From Neoarius graeffei (Eukaryota > Chordata > Actinopteri > Siluriformes > Ariidae), in the NCBI RefSeq assembly GCF_027579695.1, contig NC_083575.1:32303382-32367381 (forward strand): a stretch of DNA of 64,000 bases, given 5' to 3'. The translations under genes and the position numbers were made by a program. The first letter of the stretch is position 1, and every line of letters begins with the position of its first letter. This document shows positions 10,714 to 22,202 of this stretch, in pieces. The notes below the pieces were generated by a model. That model did no database searches, was not told the DNA's origin, and was given only the letters and a program-made list of their open reading frames with translations.

Positions 10714-11681
10714 GCAGCTTCTTGAGGAAACATAAAGGTGCATGCATATAAATTGTATCACCATAGTCCAACACTGAGAGAAAAGTACTCTGGACCAGCC
10801 TTTTTCTTGTTAAAAATGAAAAGCATTTTTTTAAACGAAAATAAAAACCGACCTTGGGTCTTGGCTTTCTTAAAAGATTATTGATATGTACTTCAAATGT
10901 GAGCTTTTGGTCAAGCCAAATGCCAAGATATTTGTAGGACGTAACCCTCTCCAAGAAGGTACCATCAAGTGTTGTTAAGTTACCATCAGGACATGATCTT
11001 GACCGTGTGAAAATCATATACTTAGTTTTGTGTTTAATGCTAATTTTAACTGCAACAATGCATTTTGAATGGATAAAAAGGCAGTTTGTAAAGAATCCAG
11101 GGCGTCTTGCACTGAGGAACCAACAGTATATAAGATGGTATCATCAGCATACAGATGTACTTTGGCTGGATTTAGGCCTTTATCTATATCATCATTAATA
11201 TACAAAGAAAACAGGATTGGGCTGAGAACTGACCCTTGAGGGACACCTGCTTTTATGGTAAGTAAGGATGACTGATAGTTCTCTAAGGCAACACACTGTG
11301 TCCTGCCTACTAAATAATTAGAAAACCATTGTAACACTGGATTACTAAAACCTACTGCCTTTAGCCTATGCAACAGTATTTTAAAGTCAACTGTATCAAA
11401 CGCCTTGGATAGGTCAACAAAAAGTACACAACAGGATTTTTTTAGTGTCTAAGGCAGAAATAAAATCATTTAAAACAGATGTTACAGCAGTTATAGTGCT
11501 ATGACCTTGTCTGAAGCCTGATTGAGTTGAACTTAATATATTATTTTCAGCTAAATAGTGTTTTATTTGATCACTGACAAGAGATTCAAACACTTTAGCT
11601 AAAGTTGACAACCTAGAAATGGGCTGATAGTTATCTAAGATAGACGGGTCACCCCCTTTTAAAAGTGGTAGTACTTGAGCC
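10714..11681 (-). pseudogene. LINE ORF2, reverse transcriptase half
   Basis: Continues from the other side of the hAT insertion. 11611-11414 reads STLAKVFESLVSDQIKHYL and SGFRQGHSTITAV. 11373-11014 carries AGVPQGSVLSPILFSLYIND and the catalytic YADDTILY box. 11017-10714 carries the YKYLGIWLDQKL thumb region. Frameshifts lie near 11440 and 11015. The ORF is cut at 10714. Confidence 0.75.
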
Positions 11682-13126
11682 CAGTGGCGGCTGCTGGTTT
11701 TTAAAACGGGAAGCCCATTTTACGCATTCATCGTAAAACCTGTAGGCCGGATATCAAAGCATAGAAAGGTGTGCCCCATTAGCATAGTGAACTAGACAAC
11801 CCTACCTAGTGGCAGAAAGTATTTTTGCTTGTACATTTCATGTTATAGTCTGGCTTGCCAGGCTAGTGCCTCATATCCTTAATCAAAAATATCAAACATC
11901 CAAAAATCACTGGCTATTCAACGAAGAGCCTTGAACATCATACCCTGATATGCAACACAGAGTCTTTAACACAACACCCAGCTGTGCAACACATCCTTGA
12001 ACATCTTCTGCAACACAGTCTGGAAATTCATAACCAGGTAGGCTATGCAACACACAGAACCTTGAATATTATACCCAGGTATAACCTATAACACAGAGCC
12101 CACCATTCTCTTAACATTACTGAACAATATACACACTTCAGATTCATGAACATTATATGATGCACACTATTTATACACAAATTCTGCCCTCCACTCCTTT
12201 TCCAGAAAATGGCCTGTGACCCTGTCATACTAGCTGGTTGTGCTTTCCAGAGACTTCACCAATTTCTGTTAGCAGCTAGCACTGCAGATCCCAATAAGGC
12301 TCAAGCTAGCCTACAACCAGCTTGAACTACAAATGAAATAAACGAGTGAATTCGCGAATGATCAAACTGATAGAATGGATGAAAGTTAACGGAGCACAAC
12401 GAGTAATATTTACATTTATTTACAGAGTAATGTACAGAGACATCAGTGAGAAGAAACGTTTATATGAAAAGAAAGTCGGACAGCACTTTGGCACATGACT
12501 ACACTTTCTCGACATCCGCTGGGGACTGACTGATCATACTTCCGTATTCCTCGCCGACGCCGAAGTACAGAGCCCGCCCTCCTCATGTCTTTCAAACACT
12601 ACCTCCAATAATCCTTCATCAGCCCGGCTTCTTGTCCCTCCCACTGTCTCGTTTAGTCCCAGAGAAGCCCGGCTTCCCTGGAAGTGACGATTTTGTCGAT
12701 TTTAACCAATGACAACTAGCCGAAATTGGCTGTTCAGAGCCCTCTCATAGACTGCAACGGATACCCGGCTGCCAGCCATAGAGCCCATTGAAATAAGAAA
12801 GGTTACAGCCAGTGTTGCCAGATTGGGCGGTTTTAAGTGCATTTTGGCGGGTTTTGAACATATTTTGGCTGGAAAACGTCAGCAGTATCTGGCAATGCTG
12901 GTTACAGCCTGGTAGCAAAGGTGATTCTCGTAGCGAACTACAAGTTCGTCAGACATCACTTAAATAAGTTACAGGATAGTTATGAACGTAAATACAATCT
13001 TGAGCATATATTATGTTGTGCAAGTTATTGTTTTAATGAGAATTCAACGTCGTAGATGCCGCAGTTTGGGGAGAGAATTTTAGGGGAAGCTCGGCTTCCC
13101 TTGTTGTCTCTGAGAAATCGCCCCTG
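11682..13126. mobile_element. Non-autonomous hAT-like element, 1445 bp
   Basis: Flanked by an exact 8-bp duplication CTTGAGCC (11674-11681 and 13127-13134). The ends read CAGTGGCGGC and, reversed, CAGGGGCGAT; a shared GGGAAGCC lies a little further in. An 8-bp duplication and CAG-starting ends are hAT hallmarks. No transposase frame was recognised. A 91-bp MITE is nested inside at 12810-12900. Confidence 0.8.
12810..12900. mobile_element. 91-bp hAT MITE nested in another hAT element
   Basis: Flanked by GTTACAGC on both sides (12802-12809 and 12901-12908). Termini are CAGTGTTGCCAGAT and, reversed, CAGCATTGCCAGAT. The interior is a short GGCGGTTTT-type hairpin. This resembles a very small hAT MITE seen widely in fish. 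Confidence 0.8.
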
Positions 13127-13134
13127 CTTGAGCC

Positions 13135-14852
13135 GACTTCCAAGATTCTGGGATAGACCCACTTGTTAAACTAAGGTTAAAAATAGCAGCAATGGCATCA
13201 GAAATTAAAAGTGCAGCAGTTTTATAAAAGAATGGTTCAATTTGATCAGGACCTGCTGATTTTTTACAATCCAAGTTTGTCAATGCCTTGCATACCTGTG
13301 AGGTGGAGATATGAGTAAAATGAAAAGAACAAATGTTAGATGAAGTACATATGTGGTCAGTGTTTGTTACAGCAGTACTGGTCTGAGTCATAACCCCTGC
13401 ATTTATAAAATGTTCATTAAAAGCGTTCACAATGTTTTGTTTCCCTATAATTTCCCCCTTGCTACGTGTAAGAGAGTTTGGAAGGGTAGGTGGCATAATT
13501 GTACCTTCAATAGATTTGATCAGCTTCCAAAACTTTTTAGGGTCATTTAAATTTTCATTTATCATTTCAAGGTAATAACCACTTTTTGCATTCTTCACTA
13601 ATCTTGTGCAGTGGTTTCTAAGAATCCTGTAGTCCAACCACAGCTTGGGGTCATTATGTTTCTTAGCAATTGCCCAAGCCCTGTCCCTTTCTCTAATGGC
13701 CACAGCAATGTCATGTTTAAACCAAGGATTGTTTTTACCACTTATTCTAAAAGATCTCATTGGGGCATGTTTGTTAATTAAAGAAAGAAAAGTTAATTTA
13801 AAAAAGTCCCAAGCCTGTTCAACATCAGTCATATTGCACACATAATGCAAATCACTATGAAAAACATCGTGCAGGAAAGCCTGTTCATTAAAATATTTGT
13901 AGTCCCATTTGAAGACATATCTTGAAATAGTTTTTGGAGGCTTACAATTTCTGACACAAGCAATTGTACAATGGTCACTGATATCATTACAAAATATACC
14001 AACAGCAGTATATTTATGCCGGGTGTTTGTAAGAATGACATCTAACAGAGTCGACTTGTTCATGTCCTTTGTATTAATGCGAGTGGGCGCATGCATTAAT
14101 TGCGTAAGGTGGAGCGTATCGCAAATGTCCTTAAGTGCGTTTGATGTTGTGGACAACCAGTCCCAGTTTAAATCTCCCAGCAGTAGACACTCGTTGTCAG
14201 TGAATTTTTGCAGCACTTCCGACAGTGCGGTCGCAGCCTCAGCTGAAGCAGATGGTGGGTGATAACACCCAATTACTGTAAGACCGGCGCTATTTGGCAT
14301 AATAAGTTTTACTGCCAACAATTCAAAAAATCTTGGTCTTGTGATTGACTCGATGAGGGAGCAGTCCAGTGATGTTTTGGTGTAGATTGCAACGCCCCCT
14401 CCTCTTTTCAAGCGATCCGACCGGAAGATGGTGTAGCCATCAATGTATATCATTTGATTTGTGATTGAAGAATTTAGCCATGTCTTTGTTAAAACCATAA
14501 TGTCACAGTCAGTAAACTTTGCTCATAGACGCACGGGCTCTATTTTGTTAATTAGACTGAGCACGTTTGTGTGAATAACACGCAGCCCATTGGAATTTTT
14601 GAGGTCGATTGGAGTCTCAAGTTCAGTTTGACCAGGTCCTGGGTTAGGGTGGATATTACCTGACAGCAGTAGCAGAATAAACATCCAGGCTTTCACAGCC
14701 AGCAGGCGATCCTGCCGGGATTTTCGAGCCGCAGGTGTTGTCAACCGCAGGGGAGAAAGTCCGGGCACCCATACTCCCTGTGATATTTGAGCCTCGCACT
14801 CCGAAAAAGTCCATCGGAGAGGTGAAAGATGGAAACCGACCATGTACGGCAT
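13135..14852 (-). pseudogene. LINE ORF2, endonuclease half
   Basis: The frame from 14852 holds the N-terminal hydrophobic segment and NPGP motif and stops near 14523. The frame continues after a shift from about 14520 down to 13135. Endonuclease motifs follow in order: LTKTWL, GGVAIYTK, LLGDLNWDW and ISDHCTI. In LTKTWL the usual catalytic Glu of the LTETWL motif is Lys, so this copy's endonuclease would probably be inactive. The RT start SAGPDQIEPFFYKTAALL is present before the hAT insertion. The last 14 residues of the open frame at 13080-13126 come from the inserted hAT element. Confidence 0.75.
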
Positions 14853-14933
14853 CGTAATAGTCCTTGCAGGAGTATTCCAAAAGTCCAGGCCATCATCAGT
14901 GCTGATGTCAGCCCCTGATTTGAAAGTCGGGAC

Positions 14934-15258
14934 TGTTACAACCAGCTAACCAGCGTAACACACGAATGACCAAAAAAAACAACAGGCTCAAGTCTAGGGG
15001 GTTTATTACAAATAAGGGGGTTTACAATATAAGGAAATAATAAATAAAAATAAAGACAATAACTAAATATAATAAGGGTAAATAATGGCATCAACTGCTG
15101 GCGTGAAGACAACCCCTTATTATATTTAGTTATTGTCTTAATTTTTATTTATTATTTCCTTATATTGTAAACCCCCTTATTTGTAATAAACCCCCTAGAC
15201 TTGAGCCTGTTGTTTTTTTTGGTCATTCGTGTGCTACGCTGGTTAGCTGGTTGTAACA
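14934..15258. repeat. Near-perfect palindrome with 144-bp arms
   Basis: Left arm 14935-15078 and right arm 15114-15257 are reverse complements with two mismatches that I can find, around a 35-bp spacer. Including one outer base each side, the unit starts TGTTACAACC and ends GGTTGTAACA, as LTRs do. Flanks GGGAC and GGGAT could be a 5-bp target duplication. It is probably an inverted LTR duplication or a foldback element. Confidence 0.8.
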
Positions 15259-15478
15259 GGGATGAACGCCAACAGGTAGAACAGTCTAACCCACATAGTT
15301 ATATTGCTGGTTTACAATAGACTCTTCAGTGAATTCTGTGCGTCAACTGTAAGGGAATGGTTTAAAGTAGCGAGTGAGCCCGAGCAAACACAAGTTATTT
15401 AACACATTATACACATTGAGGTAACTGAGACAGGGACAAGACAAACACCTGTGCCGCCATCTTGAGAAAAAAAAATGA

Positions 15479-15682
15479 TTAAGATGGGGTTGCAGGAATG
15501 ATGGCTGGAGCACCTGCAGACTGGATCCAGCTCCAAACCACCTGCTGGTCCTCTGCCTGGGCTTCAAGCAGAGCCTGGAAGTGCCGGCCCTGATCTACAG
15601 ACAGTGTGACGAGGGCATGCTGCTGGCACTGGAGGTCGTCAGCGATCATTTGGAGGAGCTCTCTGACTGGTTCGGACCCCAT
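15479..15682 (-). pseudogene. Gag N-terminal fragment of a Gypsy-like retrotransposon
   Basis: A 67-residue frame starting MGSEPVRELLQMIADDLQ, with many Gln/Ala residues, lies about 20 bp after a primer-binding site on the same (minus) strand. That is the expected layout of 5' LTR, PBS, gag. The frame stops early and no protease, RT or integrase follows, so only the 5' end of the element remains. Confidence 0.55.
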
Positions 15683-15703
15683 GGTGGCATTCGTTCCTCA
15701 GTT

Positions 15704-15719
15704 CCGGGTTTCGGCACCA
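15704..15719 (-). other. Retrotransposon primer-binding site
   Basis: The plus strand reads CCGGGTTTCGGCACCA, identical in form to a tRNA 3' end with terminal CCA. On the minus strand it gives TGGTGCCGAAACCCGG directly after the LTR end. The tRNA species was not determined. Confidence 0.6.
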
Positions 15720-15720
15720 A

Positions 15721-16010
15721 TGTAACACTTCTCTGACTTTGGGGGAACAGAGGAACTGGAAGCAGGCTTCAGAACAGGCATGTTCTTTTTATTTTGACAC
15801 TTTTCAGTGATTTCTAATGACACATAACCACACATGTGACGGGGTGTCACCGCTCTCTCTCTCGTTCTTGACTGTCTGAAAGACACACAGAGATACAGCT
15901 TAATAGATAGCCAGTAGTTAGACACAGGTGCACCTCATCACGTTACCTGCTGGTTCAACCTGCCTCCTCACTGTTCACAGCTGACGCTTGATCACGACCC
16001 CGCTGCCTCA
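15721..16010 (-). mobile_element. 5' LTR of the Gypsy-like fragment
   Basis: Begins TGTAAC on the plus strand next to the PBS. Contains a minus-strand AATAAAA (about 15785-15800). The outer end is not sharply defined; about 16010 is an estimate. Confidence 0.45.
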
Positions 16011-16124
16011 CTTACCTATTTTATTTGCATAGTAAAATTAATAACATTATTGTGTCGCCAAAGGTTTTGTGATAATGACTCACAAAATTACTGCGTCACC
16101 CTTGCTGAGCAAATAGTTTATAGC

Positions 16125-16793
16125 TAGGCATGTAAGGATTCACCCAATTCACAATTCAATTCAAGGTAGTGGGTTCATGATTCAATTTTCCCACAATATT
16201 TTTGAAAAAATATTAAATGAACATTTTATTACCAAAAAATGGAACCATTTATTTTTATATATTTTCTCAACTTAAATATTCCTTTTGCTAAATAAAAAGC
16301 CCCTTTGTTTCATTTTATTAATAAAAAACAATAATTATTTATCCACATTTGTACAAGTTGGAGTAAAATATTAACTAAAATATTCCTTTTATTAAAAATG
16401 AAAAAAAAACTTGATAATAAATAGGCCTTTTCTTAAGAAAGTTTTATGAACATTTACTACCTCCATTTTTCATCTTTTCTTTAGCTTTTTGTAGTCTGTA
16501 AAAAGATAGCTCAGATTTCTTGTTAAATCTCTTAAATTTGTACAGTCAACTGTACAACAGCTATTTCCCATTTTAGATCTGTGTGTGTGTGCGCGTGCGT
16601 GTTCTGGTGTCATGAGCACTGTTGCTCCTGCCTAAAATGAAGTCCCTCTGCTGTCTAAACAACGCAATTACAGCTAGGAAAAATCAAGATATTACGCAGT
16701 CTGATAATCGTGATTCAATTTTTATTTTATCAATTCAAATCGTGATAAATTTGTATTGAAATGTATCATCGCACGATATATTGTTAATGCCTA
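16125..16793. mobile_element. hAT-type MITE, 669 bp
   Basis: Ends read TAGGCATGTAAGGATTC and, reversed, TAGGCATTAAC, as in the abundant TAGG-TGTAACGAT class of fish hAT MITEs. Flanks TTTATAGC (16117-16124) and TTTATAAT (16794-16801) are an imperfect 8-bp duplication. The interior is very AT-rich with no transposase. Confidence 0.65.
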
Positions 16794-16939
16794 TTTATAA
16801 TCCTAATTAGAGTGATGAAAGCACTTTGCCAGACTGAAATACAATTAGTAATACTCTTACTAATGCTTACATTCTCTTATTTCACATCACAGGAAAAAAA
16901 AAAAAAACACTAGATGCTGACTCCGAGGTCTGCAAAATA

Positions 16940-17136
16940 TGTATACATCCAAAATCTCCCCATGACTGCTCTTCTTTCTATACTTTCAAATCTCAACTGA
17001 AGACTTATCTCTTCCGCGAACATTTCTCTTTCTCTCTCACTGTTTAGTTTTTTCCCCCCTTGTTCTGTAATGTGACGTTGGGATTGTGAAAGTTGCTGTA
17101 GAAATTTAACTTATTATTATTATTATTATTATTATT
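16940..17136 (+). pseudogene. 3' end of a LINE with (TTA)n tail
   Basis: One frame reads YTFKSQLKTYLFREHFSFSL then stop, the usual C-terminal tail of a fish L2-like RT ORF. A short 3' UTR ends in a (TTA)n microsatellite (17110-17136), typical of such LINE tails. The 5' part is truncated. Confidence 0.55.
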
Positions 17137-17373
17137 AAATGCTAACGATAAACAGTGTGCTCTTAAAACATTCAAAACTTCCTCCAAAATAAATATCATC
17201 TTCTGAGATGTTTAGAGGGAAAGAAAAAACATCAGGTGATTTAAAAAGCTTCTAATTGAACTAGCATACATTTACATTTACAAGTCCTCCCCCCCCCTTT
17301 TTTTGATGCTACATTGTTTTGCATGTGTAAACAGTTTGTATAACTTGATGGGGGACTCCCAGTTTGCCTGTAA

Positions 17374-18448
17374 AGGCCCGGTCCCACTGCACTTACGGAT
17401 GCAAAGAGGATGTAAAACGTAAAAAAATCTTTGCCATCCGTTGGAAAACGCTATGCATCCGTTGTGTACTCATTGCATACGTGCTTCATACGCTCTATCC
17501 ATCGAGCATCCGTCCACTGTGATTTCATCCGCGCAAAAAGTTTTGAGCTGCACAAAACTTTTAGAACGGATGAACTTTCCGCCGTGTACGATGTAAATCC
17601 GCGACATATACGAGCAACAAACGTTCTATGTCCGTTATCATCCGTTAAACGTCTGCTGTATCCTCTCTGCATCCTCTGGGCATCCTCGCAACTCACATCC
17701 GCTGCAGCTGAAAACGGAAAGAGGGAGGAAAGATAAGGTACATGAAACGTCTATTCATCGTTAGTAGCACGGAAATAGAAAGGATGTAAGCGTATGCATC
17801 TCGTATATAAAGTATTCCAAACGGACAAAGCGTTTAGTATATCTGGGATGCATCTCGTATATTTAGGATGTCTGGAGTATGTCTAGAGTATGTAGAAGGA
17901 CACCTAGCGGACAATCGATATTTTGTATAAAAAGGGGGAGAAAATCATCTAGTAGTAGAGATGTATCGATGTAGCCGCCAGCACGTCTTTCCGCTTTATG
18001 CTGACGGCGTGCGTGCTGCATCCCTTTATATCCACGGAGCAGACGCAATTCATAACCCCCGCATGCGCAGTGAACGGTCTGCATCCGATATACATCCGCG
18101 CAACATCCCCTTTGTTTCCGTTAGGCGTACGTGATGCATCCCCTTCATCTGCTATGCATCCGCTCTTTCTGCTATGCGTCCGCTTCTCAGTTACCACCGG
18201 TAACCCCTTCGGAGCTGTCATCCACTTCCATCCGCTTTCATCTGCTAGGCTTCCTATGAACATGCGTTTAACATCCCCGCTATATACTACCCACGTCCGT
18301 TCTTTTCCTTTCTGTTTTCGCAAATTTTCGCCAATTTTGTCCATTTCTGGAGCGGATGAAAACGGATAGAGCCGCCCCCGAAATTTTGCTCGTCCGCTGT
18401 GTCCTTTTTGCATACGTTTTGTGTCCATCGGCCAGTGGGACCGGGCCT
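17374..18448. mobile_element. PIF/Harbinger-like non-autonomous element, 1075 bp
   Basis: Ends are AGGCCCGGTCCCACTG and its exact reverse complement, with a TAA duplication on both sides (17371-17373, 18449-18451). The 3-bp TWA-type duplication suggests Harbinger. The interior is crowded with short CATCCG/GCATCC motifs on both strands, which creates long but meaningless open frames. Confidence 0.75.
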
Positions 18449-18639
18449 TAAGGCTGTGATCTAGGTTGGACCATATTTTTCTCTCTCTGTGCTGTGGTCT
18501 CCTCAGCCTAGTGCTGAATCAGTCTACTTTACTCTTCTCTCCATCTCAGTGCCAACTTCATCTCCATATATGAACTGCTCTACTTCTCTCCCCTGCCAGG
18601 ATTAATTAGCCATATCCTAGTAAGAAAATTTCTCACAAA
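18449..18639. other. Spacer, nothing recognised
   Basis: Pyrimidine-rich sequence between a Harbinger-like element and a Tc1 fragment; no frame or repeat recognised. Confidence 0.4.
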
Positions 18640-18925
18640 GTGCAATGACCTTACTCCAGTCCTCTGTGGACCAATCCTTCTGGTCTTTAGCAAACCTCAG
18701 CCTGGCTTTTCTTTGCTTCTCATTGATGAAAGGCTTTTTTCTAGCTTTGCACGACTTCAACTCCACCTGGAGGAGCCTGTTTTGAACCGTCCTTGCCGTG
18801 CATGTAACCCCCGCTGTCATTTTCCATTCTTTTGAAGGCCACTTGATGTCATCCTATAGTTGTTGAGTGACATTCGAATGAGTTGGCAATCATTCTTGTC
18901 AGTGGAGAGTTGTTTTCCCCCCTGC
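18640..18925 (-). pseudogene. Tc1 transposase fragment
   Basis: The minus strand encodes TAGVTCTARTVQNRLLQVEL and RLRFAKDQKDWSTEDWSKV, the end of the DNA-binding region and the start of the catalytic domain. The same words occur in the Tc1 element at 22203-23602 on the plus strand, so this is an internal fragment of that family. Confidence 0.7.
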
Positions 18926-19021
18926 CAGTTTGTAACTTTGAAAATTGATCATAATTGCATACATTTTACTGGTTTACTTAATGAAGGGGGGAGGGTGTTG
19001 GAAAATGTGTCTGATTGTGTA

Positions 19022-19026
<5 letters not shown>

Positions 19027-19052
<26 letters not shown>
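19027..19052. repeat. (GA)n microsatellite
   Basis: An uninterrupted GA dinucleotide run. Confidence 0.9.
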
Positions 19053-19055
<3 letters not shown>

Positions 19056-19728
19056 TAAATATGCAGTTGCTTGAATGACTGTGTTTATGTGAGTTTATGT
19101 TTCAGGACTGTCATCTTGTATCCAGGCACGGTTTTAAGGGGTGGCAAAAGGTGGCAGTTGCCACTGTAAAAATATGTCTTGCCACCACAATTGCCCCCCT
19201 ATTTTAAAAAGAATTATTTATTAAAACACATTTTTGAAATTCAATTATCTATCTACAGAGATACTAAGCCCTCATCTCATCTCTACTGACTTATTTACGT
19301 TATTTCACACCCCACCCCCAGAATTTTGAAATGGTTTCACCCAGAGATAGATATTCTTCTGTTATGATTCTTCTGAATGCTCGACTTCTGATGAGGCAAC
19401 GTGCTGGAGCAAAGAGGTTGGTCAAATAGTTTTCACCTGATAGAACACAGTCTTGTCCTTTCTATGTTAAATGCATTTTGGTATTCAATTATTCTTTTAC
19501 CCCAGCTATCTTTATTATCAATATTTTTTATATTGGTCGGTCAGCAACTAGACTAGCACGCTAGTCTTGCTCCGCTAGCATAGAAGCTTTAGTTAGCTAT
19601 CGGTCCTATGATCTGTCCTGACCTTAGTTTGCAGAGATTACACTAGCAGTAGCTCTCTAATCAATGTGTAACTAACATTTTGTCAAGGCTGGCATTATGC
19701 TCTACCTATACTGTTAATGAGGTAATGT

Positions 19729-20799
19729 CTCATCTCATCTCATTATCTCTAGCCGCTTTATCCTTCTACAGGGTCGCAGGCAAGCTGGAGCCTATCCCAG
19801 CTGACTACGGGTGAAAGGCGGGGTACACCCTGGACAAGTCGCCAGGTCATCACAGGGCTGACACATAGACACAGACAACCATTCACACTCACATTCACAC
19901 CTACGGTCAATTTAGGCTACGTTTACATTAGACCATATCTGTCTCGTTTTCTTCGCGGATGCACTGTCCGTTTACATTAAACCCCCTGGAAAAGCCAGGA
20001 AACGGGAATCCGCCAGCGTCCACGTATTCAATCTAGATCGTATCTGGTCCGGTGCTGTGTAAACATTCAGAATACGCGGATACGCTGTGCTGAGCTCTAG
20101 CTGGCGTCATCATTGGACAACGTCACTGTGACATCCACCTTCCTGATTCGCTGGTGTTGGTCATGTGACGCGACTGCTGAAAAACGGCGCGGACTTCCGC
20201 CTTGTATCACCTTTCATTAAAGAGTATAAAAGTATGAAAATACTGCAAATACTGATGCAAATACTGCCCATTGTGTAGTTATGATTGTCTTTAGGCTTGC
20301 CATCCTTCCACTTGCAAGTAATAAGTGATCTGCGCTGGGATCACACACACAGCGGCTCAGTCCCGAATAGTGGCTTGTTCACTTCACTCGCGCGCTGTGT
20401 GAGCTGCGCAGGGCCGGAGTGCGCACCCTCCAGAGGGCACTCGCTGTTCAGGGCGGAGTGATTTGGAGCGCAGGATGCCTGCGGAGCCGAGCGTATCCGC
20501 GTATTGGCATTGCTATGTGCACGGCTAACGGTTTTAGTGTAAACGCGAATCGTTTTAAGAACATTAATCTGATGATCCGCTGATTCGACGTAATGTAAAC
20601 GTAGCCTTAGAGTCACCAGTTAACCTAACCTGCATGTCTTTGGACTGTGGGGGAAACTGGAGCACCCGGAGGAAACCCACGCAGACACGGGGAGAACATG
20701 CAAACTCCACACAGAAAGGCCCTCGCCGGCCACGGGGCTCCAACCCGGACCTTCTTGCTGTGAGGTGACAGCGCTAACCACTACACCACCGTGCCGCCC
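19729..20799 (-). mobile_element. DANA/Mermaid-type SINE, copy 1, split by a MITE
   Basis: The minus strand has a tRNA-like head with A box (GTGGTGTAGTGGTTAGCGC) and B box, the body word AGTTTGCATGTTCTCC and a (GATGA)n tail. Target duplication ATGAGGTAATGT at 19717-19728 and 20800-20811. Interrupted at 19915-20606. Confidence 0.85.
19915..20606. mobile_element. Harbinger-like MITE, 692 bp, inside a SINE
   Basis: Termini GGCTACGTTTACATTA and the near-exact reverse complement at the other end, with TTA duplicated (19912-19914, 20607-20609). The intact SINE copies show the uninterrupted target (TCAATTTAGAGTCACC), confirming the insertion boundaries. Confidence 0.8.
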
Positions 20800-21298
20800 A
20801 TGAGGTAATGTATTTATCATTTTTATAGACAGTAAACAACTTGTGTGTTGTGTGTTAGCATTACTAGCAGGTCAGCCTAGCTCACGTTTTCGCCTGTGTG
20901 CTATTCAGTTTAGTGATATACTTAATTTGTTTCTTTTAGTTTGACGGAAATCGAGGATGAACACATCTGTATAAGTTTTAAGTCTTCAGTAAAAATCCAC
21001 AATCTAAACCGTTCGCTATCTGTCTATTTTTTGATACATCGCTAGGGCAGAATAGTTCCATTCATTGCTTGGGAATATACTTTTAGAAAAGATGGTTTAG
21101 ATGGTTGAATCCGTTTTCCTTGATGGTACAATAGCTCAATACATATTTGACAAGATGACTTGATTGTGAGTCTTTCTTGAGCGTAAATAAATGATTTGCA
21201 TAAACTGCTGCATCAACAGCCTATGCCCCCCTCCTGGAACCTATGCCCCTCCTTTGCCACCCTAAGAAAAAATCTCTGGAGCTGCCACTGCTTGTATC

Positions 21299-22200
21299 AA
21301 GGTTTTAGTTTCTCATTTTATTTAATTATTTTTTCCCAGGTGAATGTAACATAATTCCGTTACTGCTTTTAAATCCTTATGAGAGTAATAATTAATCATG
21401 TTTTAGAGAGGAAAAAAAAACTTACAGTAACCTGGTTGACTAAATGGGGCAGTGGTGGCACAATGGTTATCACTCTGTGTTACTGATTAGAAGGTCAGGG
21501 TCCAAGTGCTTCAATTGGTGTCTTCATTCCCTAAACATATTTTAAGTGTTGTGAGAATGAATGGCAACATTACAAGATGTTAAATGATTTACTGTCACAG
21601 TTATTTTTGAAATGTGTTGCAAGAATGACAATTGAAATGTGTTTATTTTGAAAAAAAAAAACAAAATTCATGAAGTAAAATGTCAAATAATGTGTTGCTG
21701 TATTGTTTTGAGTGCAATTCAGTTCAAAGATTATTTACAAATCATTGTTTTCAGAATTAATTTCAATTTCAACATATTGTCCCAACATTTTCTGATTTGG
21801 GGTTGAAATAAGGAGCTTTAAAACTTTCATCCACCTAGAATTTAAAATGATAAAAGTACAAAACATATTGTACACTGAATTAACTCTTAAATGAGGGATG
21901 GCTTACACTCTATCAATTAGAGTGACACAAGCCAATCATGGACATCTGTGAGCTCATGCATGTGGCATGGGGTGGATAGCATTTTCCTTTAAGTGTCTTA
22001 TGCTGCCCCAAGACATTGCATGAGCAGTGGTTTGAAAAGATGCAGTTGTCTGGCTTCATGTGTCTTGGAGGAAGCATGCTACCTTTCACCACCATGGGTT
22101 GATAGATGTCATATGATGAGGGCTAAGGCAGACCTAATTGGTGGGTGCCAAGACTAAATTTGGGAGAAAATTAGGAAAAAACCCATAAATAACACACACA
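21299..22200. other. Mixed repeat debris
   Basis: About 21448-21540 resembles a degraded tRNA-SINE head (GCAGTGGTGGCACAATGG, ATTAGAAGGTCAGGG). About 21630-21812 resembles the right end of a Tc1-like element (ATTGTCCCAACATTTTC, TTTGGGGTTG). About 21890-22140 is an unassigned repeat. No coding frame. Confidence 0.4.
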
Positions 22201-22202
22201 CA

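Larger units (their letters stand above)
10714..14880 (-). mobile_element. CR1/L2-type LINE, broken and 3'-truncated
   Basis: Minus-strand non-LTR retrotransposon encoding an AP-type endonuclease followed by reverse transcriptase. It is interrupted at 11682-13126 by a hAT-like element flanked by CTTGAGCC. The N-terminal LLLLSGNIHPNPGPG motif is typical of this LINE group. Its end at about 10714 lacks the last part of the RT ORF and the 3' UTR. Confidence 0.8.
19123..21290. mobile_element. hAT-like element carrying a nested SINE
   Basis: CTTGTATC occurs at 19115-19122 and 21291-21298. Termini are CAGGCACGG and, reversed, CAGTGGCAG. Removing the nested SINE (19729-20799, itself carrying a 692-bp MITE) leaves about 1.1 kb with no transposase frame. 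Both ends are rich in TGGCA/TGCCA motifs. Confidence 0.7.

Noticed and set aside
14935-15257. Interpretation of the palindrome as a CRISPR-like or microRNA locus
   Set aside because: There is one pair of arms rather than an array, and the arms are far longer than a miRNA hairpin; retroelement-type ends fit better.
17949-18428. 159-residue minus-strand frame
   Set aside because: It lies wholly inside a Harbinger-like MITE full of CATCC words; no recognisable domain, and another long frame overlaps on the other strand.
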